Assembly: GCF_001427875.1 (NCBI RefSeq)
Contig: NZ_LMHK01000002.1
Coordinates: 1,299,436-1,363,435 of the forward strand
DNA: 64,000 nucleotides
Origin: Devosia sp. Root685
Lineage (GTDB): Bacteria > Pseudomonadota > Alphaproteobacteria > Rhizobiales > Devosiaceae
Reading direction: 5' to 3'
A model generated the notes under the pieces. It had not been told where the DNA came from. It was given only the letters and a program-made list of their open reading frames with translations, and did no database searches. The translations under genes and the position numbers were made by a program. Below, one piece after another: positions 1-8,697 of this stretch (its first letter is position 1; every line of letters begins with the position of its first letter).

Positions 1-410
1 ATGTCGCCCGGCATCAGCGTCGTTGCCGGAAACGCAGCTCTGAACGCGTCGCCATAAAACCAGTGCGTCGTCGCCCGCCGCCCCTCGAGCAATCCACAAT
101 GCCCGAGGACAAAGGCACCGCCGCAGACCGAGGTAATGGTGGCGCCATGGGCGTGGCAATCGCGCAGCCACTCTGCCAATTGGCTCGCCTCGTCCTTGTC
201 CATCGGTGCGGTCAACCGCCCCGGCACGATCACATAGGCGGGCCGCTGCCCTTCGTCGGTTTCCGGGGACCAGTGATAGGACCGGATGCGCACCGTGCCC
301 CCATGGTCGGACGCATATTGATTGGCAACCGAGAACAGATCTCCCAGTCCGTGCACGGAGGCCATCTGACAATTGGCATAGAGCATCAAGGCTACATCGA
401 CGGTCTTCAT
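1..410 (-). CDS. GlxA-family transcriptional regulator, DJ-1/PfpI domain (partial, cut by window edge)
   Basis: Only the first 136 residues are in the window, read leftward from an ATG at 408-410; the rest lies outside. What is seen is a DJ-1/PfpI-like (type I glutamine amidotransferase-like) fold with the GlxA signature SVCGGAFVLG around Cys95, followed by the usual LLEGRRATTHW stretch. In complete members an AraC-type DNA-binding domain follows, which would lie beyond position 1. It is divergent from the hydrolase at 544 with a 133-bp gap, so it probably controls that gene. The gene at 56640-57563 is a complete relative. The ligand is unknown. Confidence 0.85.
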   Translation of the reverse strand, partial: MKTVDVALMLYANCQMASVHGLGDLFSVANQYASDHGGTVRIRSYHWSPETDEGQRPAYVIVPGRLTAPMDKDEASQLAEWLRDCHAHGATITSVCGGAFVLGHCGLLEGRRATTHWFYGDAFRAAFPATTLMPGD

Positions 411-543
411 CCCACCCTCGCAGCGTTTGTCACTTCTGGACCTATTAATGTCATATCCGCCAATCCCGGCAATGACGAACCCGGCCTAATCTCTCCTCAT
501 GAACAGCGAACAAGGCGTTCGCCAAACACTGAGGAGACTAAAA

Positions 544-1344
544 ATGACCAACACGATCGTTCTTATCCATGGCGCCTGGCTCAATGCCCGTTCCTGGGAA
601 AAGGTGAAGGCCCGCTACGAAGCCAAGGGTTTTAATGTCATCGCCGCCGACTGGCCCTTTGACAACCGCACCCCGGCCGAACTGCGCGCCGCCCCAGCCG
701 CCGAACTTGCTACCCTCGGCCAACGCCAGATCCTGGATCACTACGAAGCCATCATCCGCGCCCTGCCGGAAAAGCCGATCCTGATCGGGCATTCGCTCGG
801 CGGTGTCTTCGTCCAGCACCTTCTGTCCCGCGGTCTCGGTGTTGCCGGCGTCGCCATCAACCCCGCTCCCACGCCCGGTGTGCCGCTTGGACCTCACGCC
901 ATCGTCTCGGCCCTGCCGGTCTTTTCCGATCTCTTCTCGTGGAAGAAGGCCAAGGTGATGACCCGTGATTTCTTCGCCAGCCGCTTCGCCCAGACCCAGG
1001 ATATCGCCGATGTCGATGCCAATTATGATCGCTATGTCGTCCCGACCCCCGGCCGCGTCTACTGGAATGGTGTCGTCAACCCGATCAAGATCGACTGGGC
1101 CAAGCAGAGCCGCGCCCCGCTCCTCCTGATCGGCGGCGGCAAGGACCTGATCGCCGATGCCTCGATGACCCGCGCCATCTACAACAAGCAGCGCCAGGCC
1201 AGGACGCAGACCGACCTCCACATCTTCGAGGATCGCTCGCATTGGACGCTGATGGACAATGGCTGGGAACAGGTCGCCGACATGGCGCTCGACTGGGCGC
1301 TTGCCCAGACGGAAGGCAAGCCGCAGCCGCGCGCCGCTGCCTGA
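544..1344 (+). CDS. Alpha/beta-hydrolase fold protein
   Basis: A 266-residue cytoplasmic alpha/beta hydrolase with no signal peptide. The nucleophile elbow is GHSLGG (Ser84). The likely acid and base are Asp201 or Asp205 and His233 in DRSHW. The N-terminal LIHGAW forms the oxyanion loop. An upstream ATG at 499 is possible, but the ATG at 544 has a GAGGAG ribosome site a few bases ahead and fits family length. It faces the GlxA-type regulator across a short shared promoter region, which suggests control by that regulator. The substrate cannot be read from sequence; relatives are annotated as esterases or salicylate-esterase-like proteins. Confidence 0.85.
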   Translation: MTNTIVLIHGAWLNARSWEKVKARYEAKGFNVIAADWPFDNRTPAELRAAPAAELATLGQRQILDHYEAIIRALPEKPILIGHSLGGVFVQHLLSRGLGVAGVAINPAPTPGVPLGPHAIVSALPVFSDLFSWKKAKVMTRDFFASRFAQTQDIADVDANYDRYVVPTPGRVYWNGVVNPIKIDWAKQSRAPLLLIGGGKDLIADASMTRAIYNKQRQARTQTDLHIFEDRSHWTLMDNGWEQVADMALDWALAQTEGKPQPRAAA

Positions 1345-1378
1345 CGGCCGGGCCCACCTTGATGCAGAAACAACGAGT

Positions 1379-1405
1379 GCCCCGCTCCGGCGGGGCTTTT
1401 CTTTT
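1379..1405 (+). terminator. Rho-independent terminator after the hydrolase gene
   Basis: A 7-bp perfect stem (GCCCCGC / GCGGGGC) closes a TCCG tetraloop and is followed by TTTTCTTTT. It lies 35 bp after the stop codon of the hydrolase gene. Confidence 0.8.
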
Positions 1406-1444
1406 GGAGCGAAGCACAAGGCGCCCGCGACGCTTGGGCAGCTG

Positions 1445-1474
1445 TTTGACGCTAACGTAAAGCCGTGAAATAGT
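1445..1474 (+). promoter_or_regulatory. Promoter of fadD-like/merR operon with MerR (LiuR-type) operator
   Basis: The segment TTTGACGCTAACGTAAA (1445-1461) matches the dyad style reported for LiuR-type MerR regulators of fatty-acid and branched-chain catabolism (TTACGT..ACGTAA-like halves). TTTGAC can serve as -35 and AATAGT (1469-1474) as -10, with an 18-bp spacer, the long spacer typical of MerR-controlled promoters. The operator therefore sits across the -35 and spacer. The second gene of the operon encodes a MerR protein, so autoregulation is the simple reading. This is inference from motif shape only. Confidence 0.5.
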
Positions 1475-1542
1475 TCGTCCATGCTGGCGGAGGAAGCGAC
1501 GGAACAAACCGCGCTGCCGGCATCACGAGGAGGAAACAAGGC

Positions 1543-3258
1543 ATGTCGACCGAGATTCATTCGCCCGACCGCGTCCGCCCCTGGATTGCCAGCTATCCCG
1601 AAGGGATCGAGTGGCAGACCGAGATCGACACGACCCCGGTGCATGAACAGGTTCTGGCCGCCTGCGCCCGCAATCCCTCGGCAGTGGCGCTCGATTTCCT
1701 TGGGCACACCACTACCTTTGGCGATCTTGCCAAAAAGATCGTCGCCTTTGCCGGCGCCCTCCAATCGCAATATGGGGTAAAAAAGGGCAGCCGCGTCGCG
1801 CTCATGCTGCCCAATACCCCCTTCTACCCCATCGCCTATTATGGCGTGCTCCGCGCCGGCGGCACCGTGGTCAATTGCAACCCGCTCTATACGGTCCCGG
1901 AACTCAGCCACATCACCAAAAATGCCGGCGCCGACATCCTCGTCACACTCGACCTCAGGCAGATATTTGAAAAAGCCGAGGCCCTGCTCACGGCCGGCCA
2001 CGTCAAGTCGCTGGTCGTCTGCCACTTCCCCGACGCCCTGCCGCTGGCGAAAAAGGTTCTCTACACCCTCTTCAAGCGCAAGGACCTCTCGAACCCGGCA
2101 AGATCCGTCCATGCCGGCAAGACCCGCGATTTCAACGATCTGATCGCCGCGCGCGAAACCCCCAGCGCCATTCATATCGACGCCAAGACCGATATTGCCG
2201 TGCAACAATATACCGGCGGCACCACCGGCATCCCCAAAGGCGCACTGCTGACCCATGCCAATATCGCGGCCAATATGAGCCAGATCGACAAATGGGGCTG
2301 CGGACTTTTCTACCCGCCTTCCAAGGTCGTGGCCGTCCTGCCCTTCTTTCACATCTTCGCCATGACCGTCTGCATGAACGTACCGCTCTGCAACGGCACC
2401 CAGGTGGTCATGCTGCCGCGCTTCGAATTGAAAGCGCTGCTCGATCTACTGATGCGCACCAAGGCCAACGTCCTCCCCGCCGTGCCAACCCTTCTCAACG
2501 CCATCGCCCGTGCCGACACCGCCACTGCTGCCCATCTCGCAAGCCTTGAAGTCGCCATTTCCGGCGGCGCGGCTCTCCCCGATGAAGTGCGCAATGCCTT
2601 TGCGAAAAAATCGAAGGCTATCCTTGCCGAAGGCTATGGCCTTACCGAAGCCTCGCCGGTCGTCTGCTGCGCCGCGCTGCGCGTCGCCTCAAAGCCCATG
2701 TCCATCGGCCTGCCCCTCCCCGGCACCGATATCCGCTTCGTCGACGTCGACAAGCATAGGCCAGTCGGCATCGGCGAAGACGGCGAATTGCAGGTCAAGG
2801 GCCCCCAGGTCATGGCTGGCTACCATAACAATCCCGAAGCAACGGCCGAAGCGTTCGACGATGGCTGGCTGCGTACCGGCGATGTCGGCCATATTGACGA
2901 AGACGGCTATGTCTTCCTCGTCGATCGCATCAAGGACCTGATCATCTGTTCCGGCTTCAACGTCTATCCGCGCACCATCGAGGAAGCGCTGATGACCCAC
3001 GAGGCGGTTGAGGAAACCAATGTCATCGGCGTGCCCGACGACTATCGCGGCGAGGCGCCGGTCGCCTATGTCAAACTCCGCGCCGGCCAGACCGTCAGCG
3101 AAGCCGACCTGAAACACTTCCTTGCCGAAAAGCTCAACAAGATCGAAATGCCCAAGGAAATCATCTTCAAGGACGCGCTGCCCAAAACCCTGATCGGCAA
3201 GCTCTCCAAAAAAGAGTTGCGCGAAGAATATGCCCAGAAGAAAGCCAAAAAGCCGTGA
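1543..3258 (+). CDS. fadD: Long-chain acyl-CoA ligase (AMP-forming)
   Basis: A 571-residue member of the ANL adenylate-forming family. It activates a carboxylic acid with ATP to an acyl-AMP and transfers it to CoA. The P-loop-like signature YTGGTTGIPKGA lies at about residues 223-234, the A5-type motif GYGLTEASP near residue 365, the hinge region RIKDLIICSGFNVYP near residue 465, and the C-terminal catalytic-Lys region PKTLIGKLSKKEL near the end. Length is normal. Acyl chain length is not readable from sequence; long-chain is the usual annotation for this clade. The next gene (MerR) overlaps it by 4 bp, indicating one operon with translational coupling. Confidence 0.9.
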   Translation: MSTEIHSPDRVRPWIASYPEGIEWQTEIDTTPVHEQVLAACARNPSAVALDFLGHTTTFGDLAKKIVAFAGALQSQYGVKKGSRVALMLPNTPFYPIAYYGVLRAGGTVVNCNPLYTVPELSHITKNAGADILVTLDLRQIFEKAEALLTAGHVKSLVVCHFPDALPLAKKVLYTLFKRKDLSNPARSVHAGKTRDFNDLIAARETPSAIHIDAKTDIAVQQYTGGTTGIPKGALLTHANIAANMSQIDKWGCGLFYPPSKVVAVLPFFHIFAMTVCMNVPLCNGTQVVMLPRFELKALLDLLMRTKANVLPAVPTLLNAIARADTATAAHLASLEVAISGGAALPDEVRNAFAKKSKAILAEGYGLTEASPVVCCAALRVASKPMSIGLPLPGTDIRFVDVDKHRPVGIGEDGELQVKGPQVMAGYHNNPEATAEAFDDGWLRTGDVGHIDEDGYVFLVDRIKDLIICSGFNVYPRTIEEALMTHEAVEETNVIGVPDDYRGEAPVAYVKLRAGQTVSEADLKHFLAEKLNKIEMPKEIIFKDALPKTLIGKLSKKELREEYAQKKAKKP

Positions 3259-3647
3259 CGTCCCCCGATGCCGATAGCCCGGACCTTTATTCCATCGCCG
3301 ATCTCGCCCGCGAATTCGGCATTTCGACCCGGGCCATCCGCTTTTATGAAAGCAAGGGTCTGATATCGCCCGAGCGCCTCGGCGCCACCCGCGTTTTCCG
3401 CCGCCGCGATCGCGCCCGGCTGATTCTGATCCTGCGCGGTAAGCGCCTCGGCTTCTCGCTGCGCGATATTTCGGACTATCTCGCGCTCTACGACGCCGAC
3501 CGCGGGCAACAGGTCAGCCTGCTGGCCGAAAAGGTCGACGAGCGCGTAAAATTGCTTGAACAACAATTGGCGGACCTGCAAACCACGATTGCCGAACTGC
3601 AAGAAATCCGCAAACTTGCCCGAAATCGAGTCTCCCCCGCGAGTTAG
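3255..3647 (+). CDS. MerR-family transcriptional regulator (LiuR-like)
   Basis: A 130-residue MerR protein. An N-terminal winged helix-turn-helix (YSIADLAREFGISTRAIRFYESKGLI, residues 12-37) is followed by a long coiled coil (residues 80-120) for dimerization. It lacks the C-terminal Cys pair of metal-sensing MerR proteins, which fits the acyl-CoA-responsive LiuR type. The start is GTG at 3255, sharing GTGA with the stop of the acyl-CoA ligase. It probably represses or tunes its own operon through the dyad at 1445-1461. Confidence 0.85.
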   Translation: MTSPDADSPDLYSIADLAREFGISTRAIRFYESKGLISPERLGATRVFRRRDRARLILILRGKRLGFSLRDISDYLALYDADRGQQVSLLAEKVDERVKLLEQQLADLQTTIAELQEIRKLARNRVSPAS

Positions 3648-3650
3648 GCC

Positions 3651-4184
3651 ATGTCAGAATTATTCGCGCCCCTGACAGACGGTATCGGCCATCCCCATCG
3701 CTGGCCGGCTGCGATGCTGGTCTCTAGCCAGACCGAGGCCCGCCGCAATGGCCTGGAATGGGCGCCAAGCCACATCATTTCCATCTATGGCCCGGAAAGC
3801 CGCTATCTCGGCCTGCCTGACTTCGATCAGAGCAAACAGCTCCACGCGCGCTTCGAGGACGTCGCCGATCCCGCCGCTCCCGGGGCCCCGACCCGCGCCC
3901 ATATCGAAGAAATCATGGCCTTCGTCGATGCTCTCCCCAAAGACGCCCGCCTGCTGATCCATTGCCTCCAGGGCAGCACCAGAGGCGCCGCCACCGCGCT
4001 CGGCATTCTCGCCCGATACCTCCCCGCCGACAAAGCCGGCCAGGCAATCTTCAAGACATTCCCCAACGTCGCCCCCAGCCCCCTCGTCATCGCACTCTGG
4101 GACAAGATGCTCGGCCTCGATGGCAAACTGATCAAAGCCGGCCGGAAATTTCCAACTTCAGGACTAAGACGGGCGGTGGCGTAG
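3651..4184 (+). CDS. Protein tyrosine/dual-specificity phosphatase-like protein
   Basis: A 177-residue protein with the phosphatase signature H-C-X5-R (HCLQGSTRG, Cys105 and Arg111) at the end of a beta strand, as in the cysteine-phosphatase superfamily. The flanking helix GAATALGILARYLP fits the P-loop helix. A likely general-acid Asp lies in the loop upstream (Asp56 or Asp59). It starts 3 bp after the merR stop and may be part of that operon. Relatives in Hyphomicrobiales are annotated as 'tyrosine phosphatase family protein'; the substrate is unknown. Confidence 0.75.
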   Translation: MSELFAPLTDGIGHPHRWPAAMLVSSQTEARRNGLEWAPSHIISIYGPESRYLGLPDFDQSKQLHARFEDVADPAAPGAPTRAHIEEIMAFVDALPKDARLLIHCLQGSTRGAATALGILARYLPADKAGQAIFKTFPNVAPSPLVIALWDKMLGLDGKLIKAGRKFPTSGLRRAVA

Positions 4185-4200
4185 CCCCCGCCGCTTCAAC

Positions 4201-4388
4201 AGTAGACCTCACCTTCCCAGTAGACCTCATCCTGCCCAGTAGACCTCATCCTGCCCAGTAGACCTCATCCTGAGGTGCGGAGCGCAGCGTAGCCTCGAAG
4301 GACGAGGTCGTGCCCGGATGCCTTAACGCCACGTCCTCGGGGTTCGAGGCCCCGGGCAGGCCCGGGGCACCTCACCATGAGGTCCACT
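4201..4388. repeat. Intergenic repeat: four tandem 19-mers inside a larger inverted repeat
   Basis: AGTAGACCTCATCCTGCCC-like units begin at 4201, 4219, 4238 and 4257. The last runs into CTCATCCTGAGGTGCGGAGC. Near 4366-4388 the complementary arm GGCACCTCACCATGAGGTCC appears, so the block from about 4240 to 4388 can fold as a large hairpin. It belongs to the family seen at 17437, 22008 and 32938. It fills the gap between the convergent phosphatase and ligase genes. Confidence 0.75.
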
Positions 4389-4393
4389 GATAG

Positions 4394-5965
4394 CTAACTC
4401 GCCCCCAAAAACGCATCCATATCCTCAAGCCGCGCCGCCTCCTGCGCCGGCTTGTCCCACCGGATCCGGCTTATGCGTGGAAAGCGCAGCGCCACGCCCG
4501 ATTTGTGCCGCCCACTCTTCTGCGCCGAGTCGAACGCCACCTCGAACACCAGCTCCTTCTTCACCTCGCGCACCGGCCCGAAACTACCCGTCGTATTCGC
4601 CCTGATCCATTTGTCGAGCTGCTTCAACTCTTCATCGGTAAAACCGAAATAAGCCTTCCCGATCGGCACGATCTCGTTCCCCTTCCAGACCCCGAACGTA
4701 TAGTCCGAATAGTACGAACTGCGCTTGCCATGCCCGCGCTGCGCATACATCAGCACCGCATCCACCACATTGGGATCGCGCTTCCACTTGAACCAGAACC
4801 CCTTGGGCCGCCCCGGCACATAGGGTGCGGTCCTGAGCTTGATCATCACCCCTTCGTGGCCATGCTCATCGGCCCCCTGCCGGCGCAGCGCCCCGAGATC
4901 ATTCCAATCGCCAAACGGCAAAATTTCGGAGAGATCGAGCCGCGTCTGCCTGTTCCTTGCAAACCACGCCTCGAGCCGCGCCCGCCTCTCTTCCCAGCCC
5001 AACGCCCGAATATCCTCGTCGCCATCGAACAGCATGTCATAGATCCGCACAAAGGCCGGCAATTCCAGCATCTGCTTGCCCTGCGCCACCTTCCGGTTCA
5101 GTCGCTGCTGCAGGTCATTAAAACTCCTGGCGTCGAAATCATGCCCGACCAGCAATTCGCCATCGAGCACACCCTGCCCCATCACGTTCCCGACCACATC
5201 GGGAAACGAGGCGCTGATCTCATCACCCGTGCGCGAGAACATGGAAACGCCCTGCGCCCCCATGACGATCTGCACGCGAATGCCGTCCCATTTCCACTCG
5301 GCCGAAAAATCCCTGGGATCGAGCTTGTCGAAATCCTTGTCCTCGATCGGATTGGACAGCATCAGGGGATGAAACCGCGCCGCATGATCGACATCCGGCC
5401 TTGCCGCCTTGCCCTCGAGCCAGGCAAAGAGATTGCCATAGGGCGGTTTTAAGCCGTGCCAAACCTCCTCGATCTCCTGCAGCTCGATCCCGCTCATCTC
5501 CGCCAGCGCGGTCTTGGCCAAGCGCGCCGAAACCCCGATCCGCAGCGCCCCCGTCGCCAGTTTCACCAGCGCCCAGCGCTCATGAATGGCAGCCTGACTG
5601 AGCAGCCCGCCGATCACCTTGGGCAGTTCCGCCTTGCTCGTGTGATTGAGCAGGTCCACCAGCACACTCAGTCCCGGCAATTCCCCCTCGGCCTTATGCG
5701 GCCAGATCAGCGCAATCGTCTCTCCGAGATCGCCGACATAATCGTAGGAGAGCCTGAACAGCGTCTCGTCGACCTCGGCAAGCACCGTGTCGCGCAACAA
5801 AGCCGGTTTCACATTGCGAATATCCATCTCGCTCGTCAGCACCGCCAGCGCGATACCGCGATCGGGGTCCGGCACCTCAGTAAAATACCGCTTCAGCGCT
5901 TCAATCTTTCGCGTCCGCGAGGGCGTCAGGGCAAGGAGTTCGAGAAGATCGGCAAAGCGCTTCAT
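4394..5965 (-). CDS. ATP-dependent DNA ligase (ligase-exonuclease pair, PP_1105-type)
   Basis: A 523-residue ATP-dependent DNA ligase. The N-terminal alpha-helical DNA-binding domain spans about residues 1-190. The adenylation motif I is EWKWDGIRVQ with the AMP-accepting Lys225. Motif III (SRTGDE), motif IV (DGELLVG), and motif V (EGVMIKLRTAPYVPGRPKGFWFKWK) follow, then an OB-fold. This family pairs with an MBL-fold nuclease and acts in DNA repair, separate from the essential NAD-dependent ligase; some members are annotated as cisplatin-damage response ligases. Its ATG overlaps the stop of the nuclease gene by 4 bp. The helicase and phosphoesterase often found with this pair are not adjacent here. 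Confidence 0.93.
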   Translation of the reverse strand: MKRFADLLELLALTPSRTRKIEALKRYFTEVPDPDRGIALAVLTSEMDIRNVKPALLRDTVLAEVDETLFRLSYDYVGDLGETIALIWPHKAEGELPGLSVLVDLLNHTSKAELPKVIGGLLSQAAIHERWALVKLATGALRIGVSARLAKTALAEMSGIELQEIEEVWHGLKPPYGNLFAWLEGKAARPDVDHAARFHPLMLSNPIEDKDFDKLDPRDFSAEWKWDGIRVQIVMGAQGVSMFSRTGDEISASFPDVVGNVMGQGVLDGELLVGHDFDARSFNDLQQRLNRKVAQGKQMLELPAFVRIYDMLFDGDEDIRALGWEERRARLEAWFARNRQTRLDLSEILPFGDWNDLGALRRQGADEHGHEGVMIKLRTAPYVPGRPKGFWFKWKRDPNVVDAVLMYAQRGHGKRSSYYSDYTFGVWKGNEIVPIGKAYFGFTDEELKQLDKWIRANTTGSFGPVREVKKELVFEVAFDSAQKSGRHKSGVALRFPRISRIRWDKPAQEAARLEDMDAFLGAS

Positions 5966-6963
5966 TCCCCGCCCTCCCCGCCATCGTCATCGAGTCCCGG
6001 CAACGCCAGCGGCTCGGCATTAAGGCCCTGCTGCCTGCACCAATAGACCAGCGCATCCTCGCGCCCATGCGTCACCCAGACCGTCCCGGCCCCGCTTTCA
6101 AGGATCGAAACCGTCAATTCGTCCCAGTCGCAATGGTCCGAAATCACCAGCGGCAGTTCCACCAATGCCTGCCTTGCCCGCTGCTTGACGCTCATCCAGC
6201 CCGAGGCCTGACAGACGACCGGATCGGGAAACCGCCGGCTCCAGCGATCGCGAATGGCCGAAGGCGGCGCAATCACGATCTGCCCCATCATCTCGGCCTT
6301 GCCCATGCCCGTCGCCGGCAGCAATTCCCCAAGCTCGACGCCCAGCGCTTCATAAAGCTCGCAAAGCCTGGTCATGGCGCCATGGAGATAAATCGGCTTG
6401 TCCCACCCAGCATCACGCAGTAGCGCAATCACCCGCTGAGCCTTCCCCAAGGCATAGGAGCCGACCAGATGGCTCCGCTCGGGCTGCGCCGCGACCGATT
6501 TCAGGAGCCGCGCAATTTCATCCTTGGGATCTGGATGCTGAAACACCGGCAGTCCAAACGTCGCCTCGGTAATCAGCAGGTCGCAAGAAACGGCTTCATA
6601 AGGCTGCGCCGTCCGGTCCCGCAACCGCTTATAGTCGCCGGTCACGACCGCCCGCTGCCCCTCGGCCTCAATGAGAACCTGCGCCGAACCAAGAATATGC
6701 CCGGCCGGGAAAAACGTGACCGTCGCGCCATTGATCGTCAGCGGTTCATGAAAATCGAGGCCCTGAAACTGCCCGGCGCAATCTTCGCCATAGCGCACCT
6801 TCATGATCTCGATCGTATCGGGCGTTGCCAGCACCGCCCCATGCCCCGAGCGCGCGTGGTCGGCATGCCCATGCGTAATGATCGCCCGCGCCTTGGGCTC
6901 GGACGGATCGATCCAGGCGTCGATTTCAGGCACATAGAGATTGCGGTCGATGATGAAGCCCAT
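5962..6963 (-). CDS. Ligase-associated DNA exonuclease (metallo-beta-lactamase fold)
   Basis: A 333-residue nuclease of the MBL/beta-CASP superfamily (SNM1/CPSF-type). The metal-binding motif THGHADHARSG gives His31, His33, Asp35 and His36. Further ligands are His68 in PAGHILGSAQV, the Asp in VTGDYK, and the His in the late VTHGRED motif. It is first in a two-gene operon with the DNA ligase, so it probably trims DNA ends before sealing. Length and motifs are complete. Confidence 0.92.
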   Translation of the reverse strand: MGFIIDRNLYVPEIDAWIDPSEPKARAIITHGHADHARSGHGAVLATPDTIEIMKVRYGEDCAGQFQGLDFHEPLTINGATVTFFPAGHILGSAQVLIEAEGQRAVVTGDYKRLRDRTAQPYEAVSCDLLITEATFGLPVFQHPDPKDEIARLLKSVAAQPERSHLVGSYALGKAQRVIALLRDAGWDKPIYLHGAMTRLCELYEALGVELGELLPATGMGKAEMMGQIVIAPPSAIRDRWSRRFPDPVVCQASGWMSVKQRARQALVELPLVISDHCDWDELTVSILESGAGTVWVTHGREDALVYWCRQQGLNAEPLALPGLDDDGGEGGE

Positions 6964-7010
6964 AATCCCTCAAACGGTTCTCTACCCCTGCCGGTTCACC
7001 ACCCACGGTG

Positions 7011-7036
7011 TCATTCCCGCCAAAGCGGGAATCTAT
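7011..7036. repeat. Short palindromic intergenic repeat (ATTCCCGC...GCGGGAAT type)
   Basis: TCATTCCCGCCAAAGCGGGAATC forms a hairpin with 8-bp arms in the gap between the divergent exonuclease and esterase genes. A longer relative is at 19192-19272. Confidence 0.7.
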
Positions 7037-7108
7037 GGTTCGCCCGGTCGTAGGGTTGTCAATTCATCTGCACTGATCCAAACCCAAGGGCACAAAAAGG
7101 AGCAAGAT

Positions 7109-8122
7109 ATGCGCCGCACCACCCATCCCGCAGGTACCATCCACCGGCTGATCCTCGACAGCAAGGCCCTTGCCGGCAATCGGCTCGGCGACCCGACGGA
7201 GCGCCTTGTCGATGTCTACGTGCCCGCCGGCCATACCGGGGAAGGCCTGCCCCTGCTGGTCGATCTTGTCGGCTATACCGCCGGCGGTCCGGCCCACACC
7301 GCCTGGAAGAATTTTGGCGAGAACGTTCCCGAGCGGCTCGATCGCCTGATCGGCGACAACAAGATGCCGCCCGTCGTCGTTGCCTTCCCCGATTGCTTCT
7401 CGCGCCTTGGCGGCAATCAATATGTGAACAGCCCCGTCCTCGGAAACTACGAAGACTTTCTCATCAAGGAGATGACGCCCTTCGTGGAACAAAAGTTCTC
7501 CTGCGGCGGCAGCGGCAAGCGCGGCGTTTTCGGCAAGTCCTCGGGCGGCTTCGGCGCCCATATCCATGCCATGCTGCACCCCGATTTCTGGGCCGCTGCC
7601 GCCAGCCATTCAGGCGATGCCGGCTTTGAAAACCTTTATATCCCGGAATTTCCGAACAGCCTGCGGATCCTAGCGAAATCGGAAAATTCCATCGAAACCT
7701 GGATGCGCGCCTTCGAAGCCAAGCAAAAGATCGACGGCAAGGACACGCTCCTCCTGATGATCCTCGCTCAGGCCGCGAGCTTTGATCCCGATCCCGAACC
7801 CAGCACCTTTCTCGGCCTCCGCCTGCCGGTCACATCGGACACCTGCGAATTGATCGAAGAGCGCTGGGCCAATTGGCTCAAATGGGACCCGGCCCGCATG
7901 GTCGAAACCCATGCCGACGCGCTGCGTCAGTTGAAGGGCTTCTACTTCGATTGCGGCACCGAGGATCAATACAACATCCTCTACGGCTCCCGCCGCATCC
8001 ACCGCACCCTCGAACAACGCGGCATCCCCCACCGCTACGAAGAATTTTCCGACAATCACTCCAGCGTCGACTACCGCATGGACATCAGCCTGCCCTTCCT
8101 GGCGGAAACGCTGACGAGGTAG
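7109..8122 (+). CDS. Putative esterase (alpha/beta hydrolase, esterase-D like)
   Basis: A 337-residue enzyme of the PF00756-type esterase family. The nucleophile elbow is GKSSGGFG, in the region after VFGKSSGG. The likely acid is the Asp in FDCGTEDQYN and the base is the His in FSDNHSSVDYR near the C-terminus. The ATG at 7109 has an AGGAGCAAG site just before it. No signal peptide is present. It is longer than S-formylglutathione hydrolase and has a distinctive N-terminus, so the substrate should be left open. Confidence 0.8.
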   Translation: MRRTTHPAGTIHRLILDSKALAGNRLGDPTERLVDVYVPAGHTGEGLPLLVDLVGYTAGGPAHTAWKNFGENVPERLDRLIGDNKMPPVVVAFPDCFSRLGGNQYVNSPVLGNYEDFLIKEMTPFVEQKFSCGGSGKRGVFGKSSGGFGAHIHAMLHPDFWAAAASHSGDAGFENLYIPEFPNSLRILAKSENSIETWMRAFEAKQKIDGKDTLLLMILAQAASFDPDPEPSTFLGLRLPVTSDTCELIEERWANWLKWDPARMVETHADALRQLKGFYFDCGTEDQYNILYGSRRIHRTLEQRGIPHRYEEFSDNHSSVDYRMDISLPFLAETLTR

Positions 8123-8337
8123 CCGCTGACTGGTCGACAGTCCGCTCAGGCTGAGACGAAAATGGCTGCTTTCGAGAAGTGATGAGCGCCTTGGCAAAGG
8201 TCCGGTGGACCATTGCCAGCGAAGAACGCCCGCAGAGCTACGCTCGCAGGGCTATGGCGGAGCGTACATCAGTATGTGAGCACCGGAAGCGCAGAAAGCT
8301 GCCATTTGCAGGCCAGCATCAGCGGAATGGCGACCGG

Positions 8338-8550
8338 TCAGTAATGCGGCGGCGGTCTTTCGCTTGAGGGATCGGCGATATAGCCGCCGCTGCGCACCTG
8401 CTCTTCCATCACCTCGATCTTGCGCCGCAATTGCTCGATCACCGTCCACTGCTCGGTGATGACACCATTGAGATCTTCAATCGTCTGGTCCTGGAAAGCC
8501 ACCCGGCTTTCGAGCCGCTCCAGCCGGTCGTTCTGATCGTGATCTGCCAT
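8338..8550 (-). CDS. slyX: SlyX family protein
   Basis: A 70-residue, mostly coiled-coil protein (LERLESRVAFQDQTIEDLN..., heptads through residue 50) ending in a Pro-rich tail PPPHY typical of SlyX. The ATG at 8548-8550 gives the family length; a longer frame upstream is not needed. The function of SlyX is not established. It is a single gene between the esterase and a membrane protein. Confidence 0.85.
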   Translation of the reverse strand: MADHDQNDRLERLESRVAFQDQTIEDLNGVITEQWTVIEQLRRKIEVMEEQVRSGGYIADPSSERPPPHY

Positions 8551-8697
8551 GACCGTTCCCTTGCAAAGACCGGCCCCAAATAGTCCTCGCCACCGTGCTC
8601 CGCAAGTTATCCCTACACGCGAGAGTGTTAACCCAAAGGGAACCTCTCGCCCGTCAGCGCCATTGATCCCACGAACATGAACAGCGGGAGCCGCAAA

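Noticed and set aside
538-2352. Long minus-strand open frame (604 codons) over the hydrolase and acyl-CoA ligase genes
   Set aside because: It is the antisense shadow of two well-supported plus-strand genes in GC-rich DNA; the translation is Gly/Asp/Arg-rich with no family likeness.
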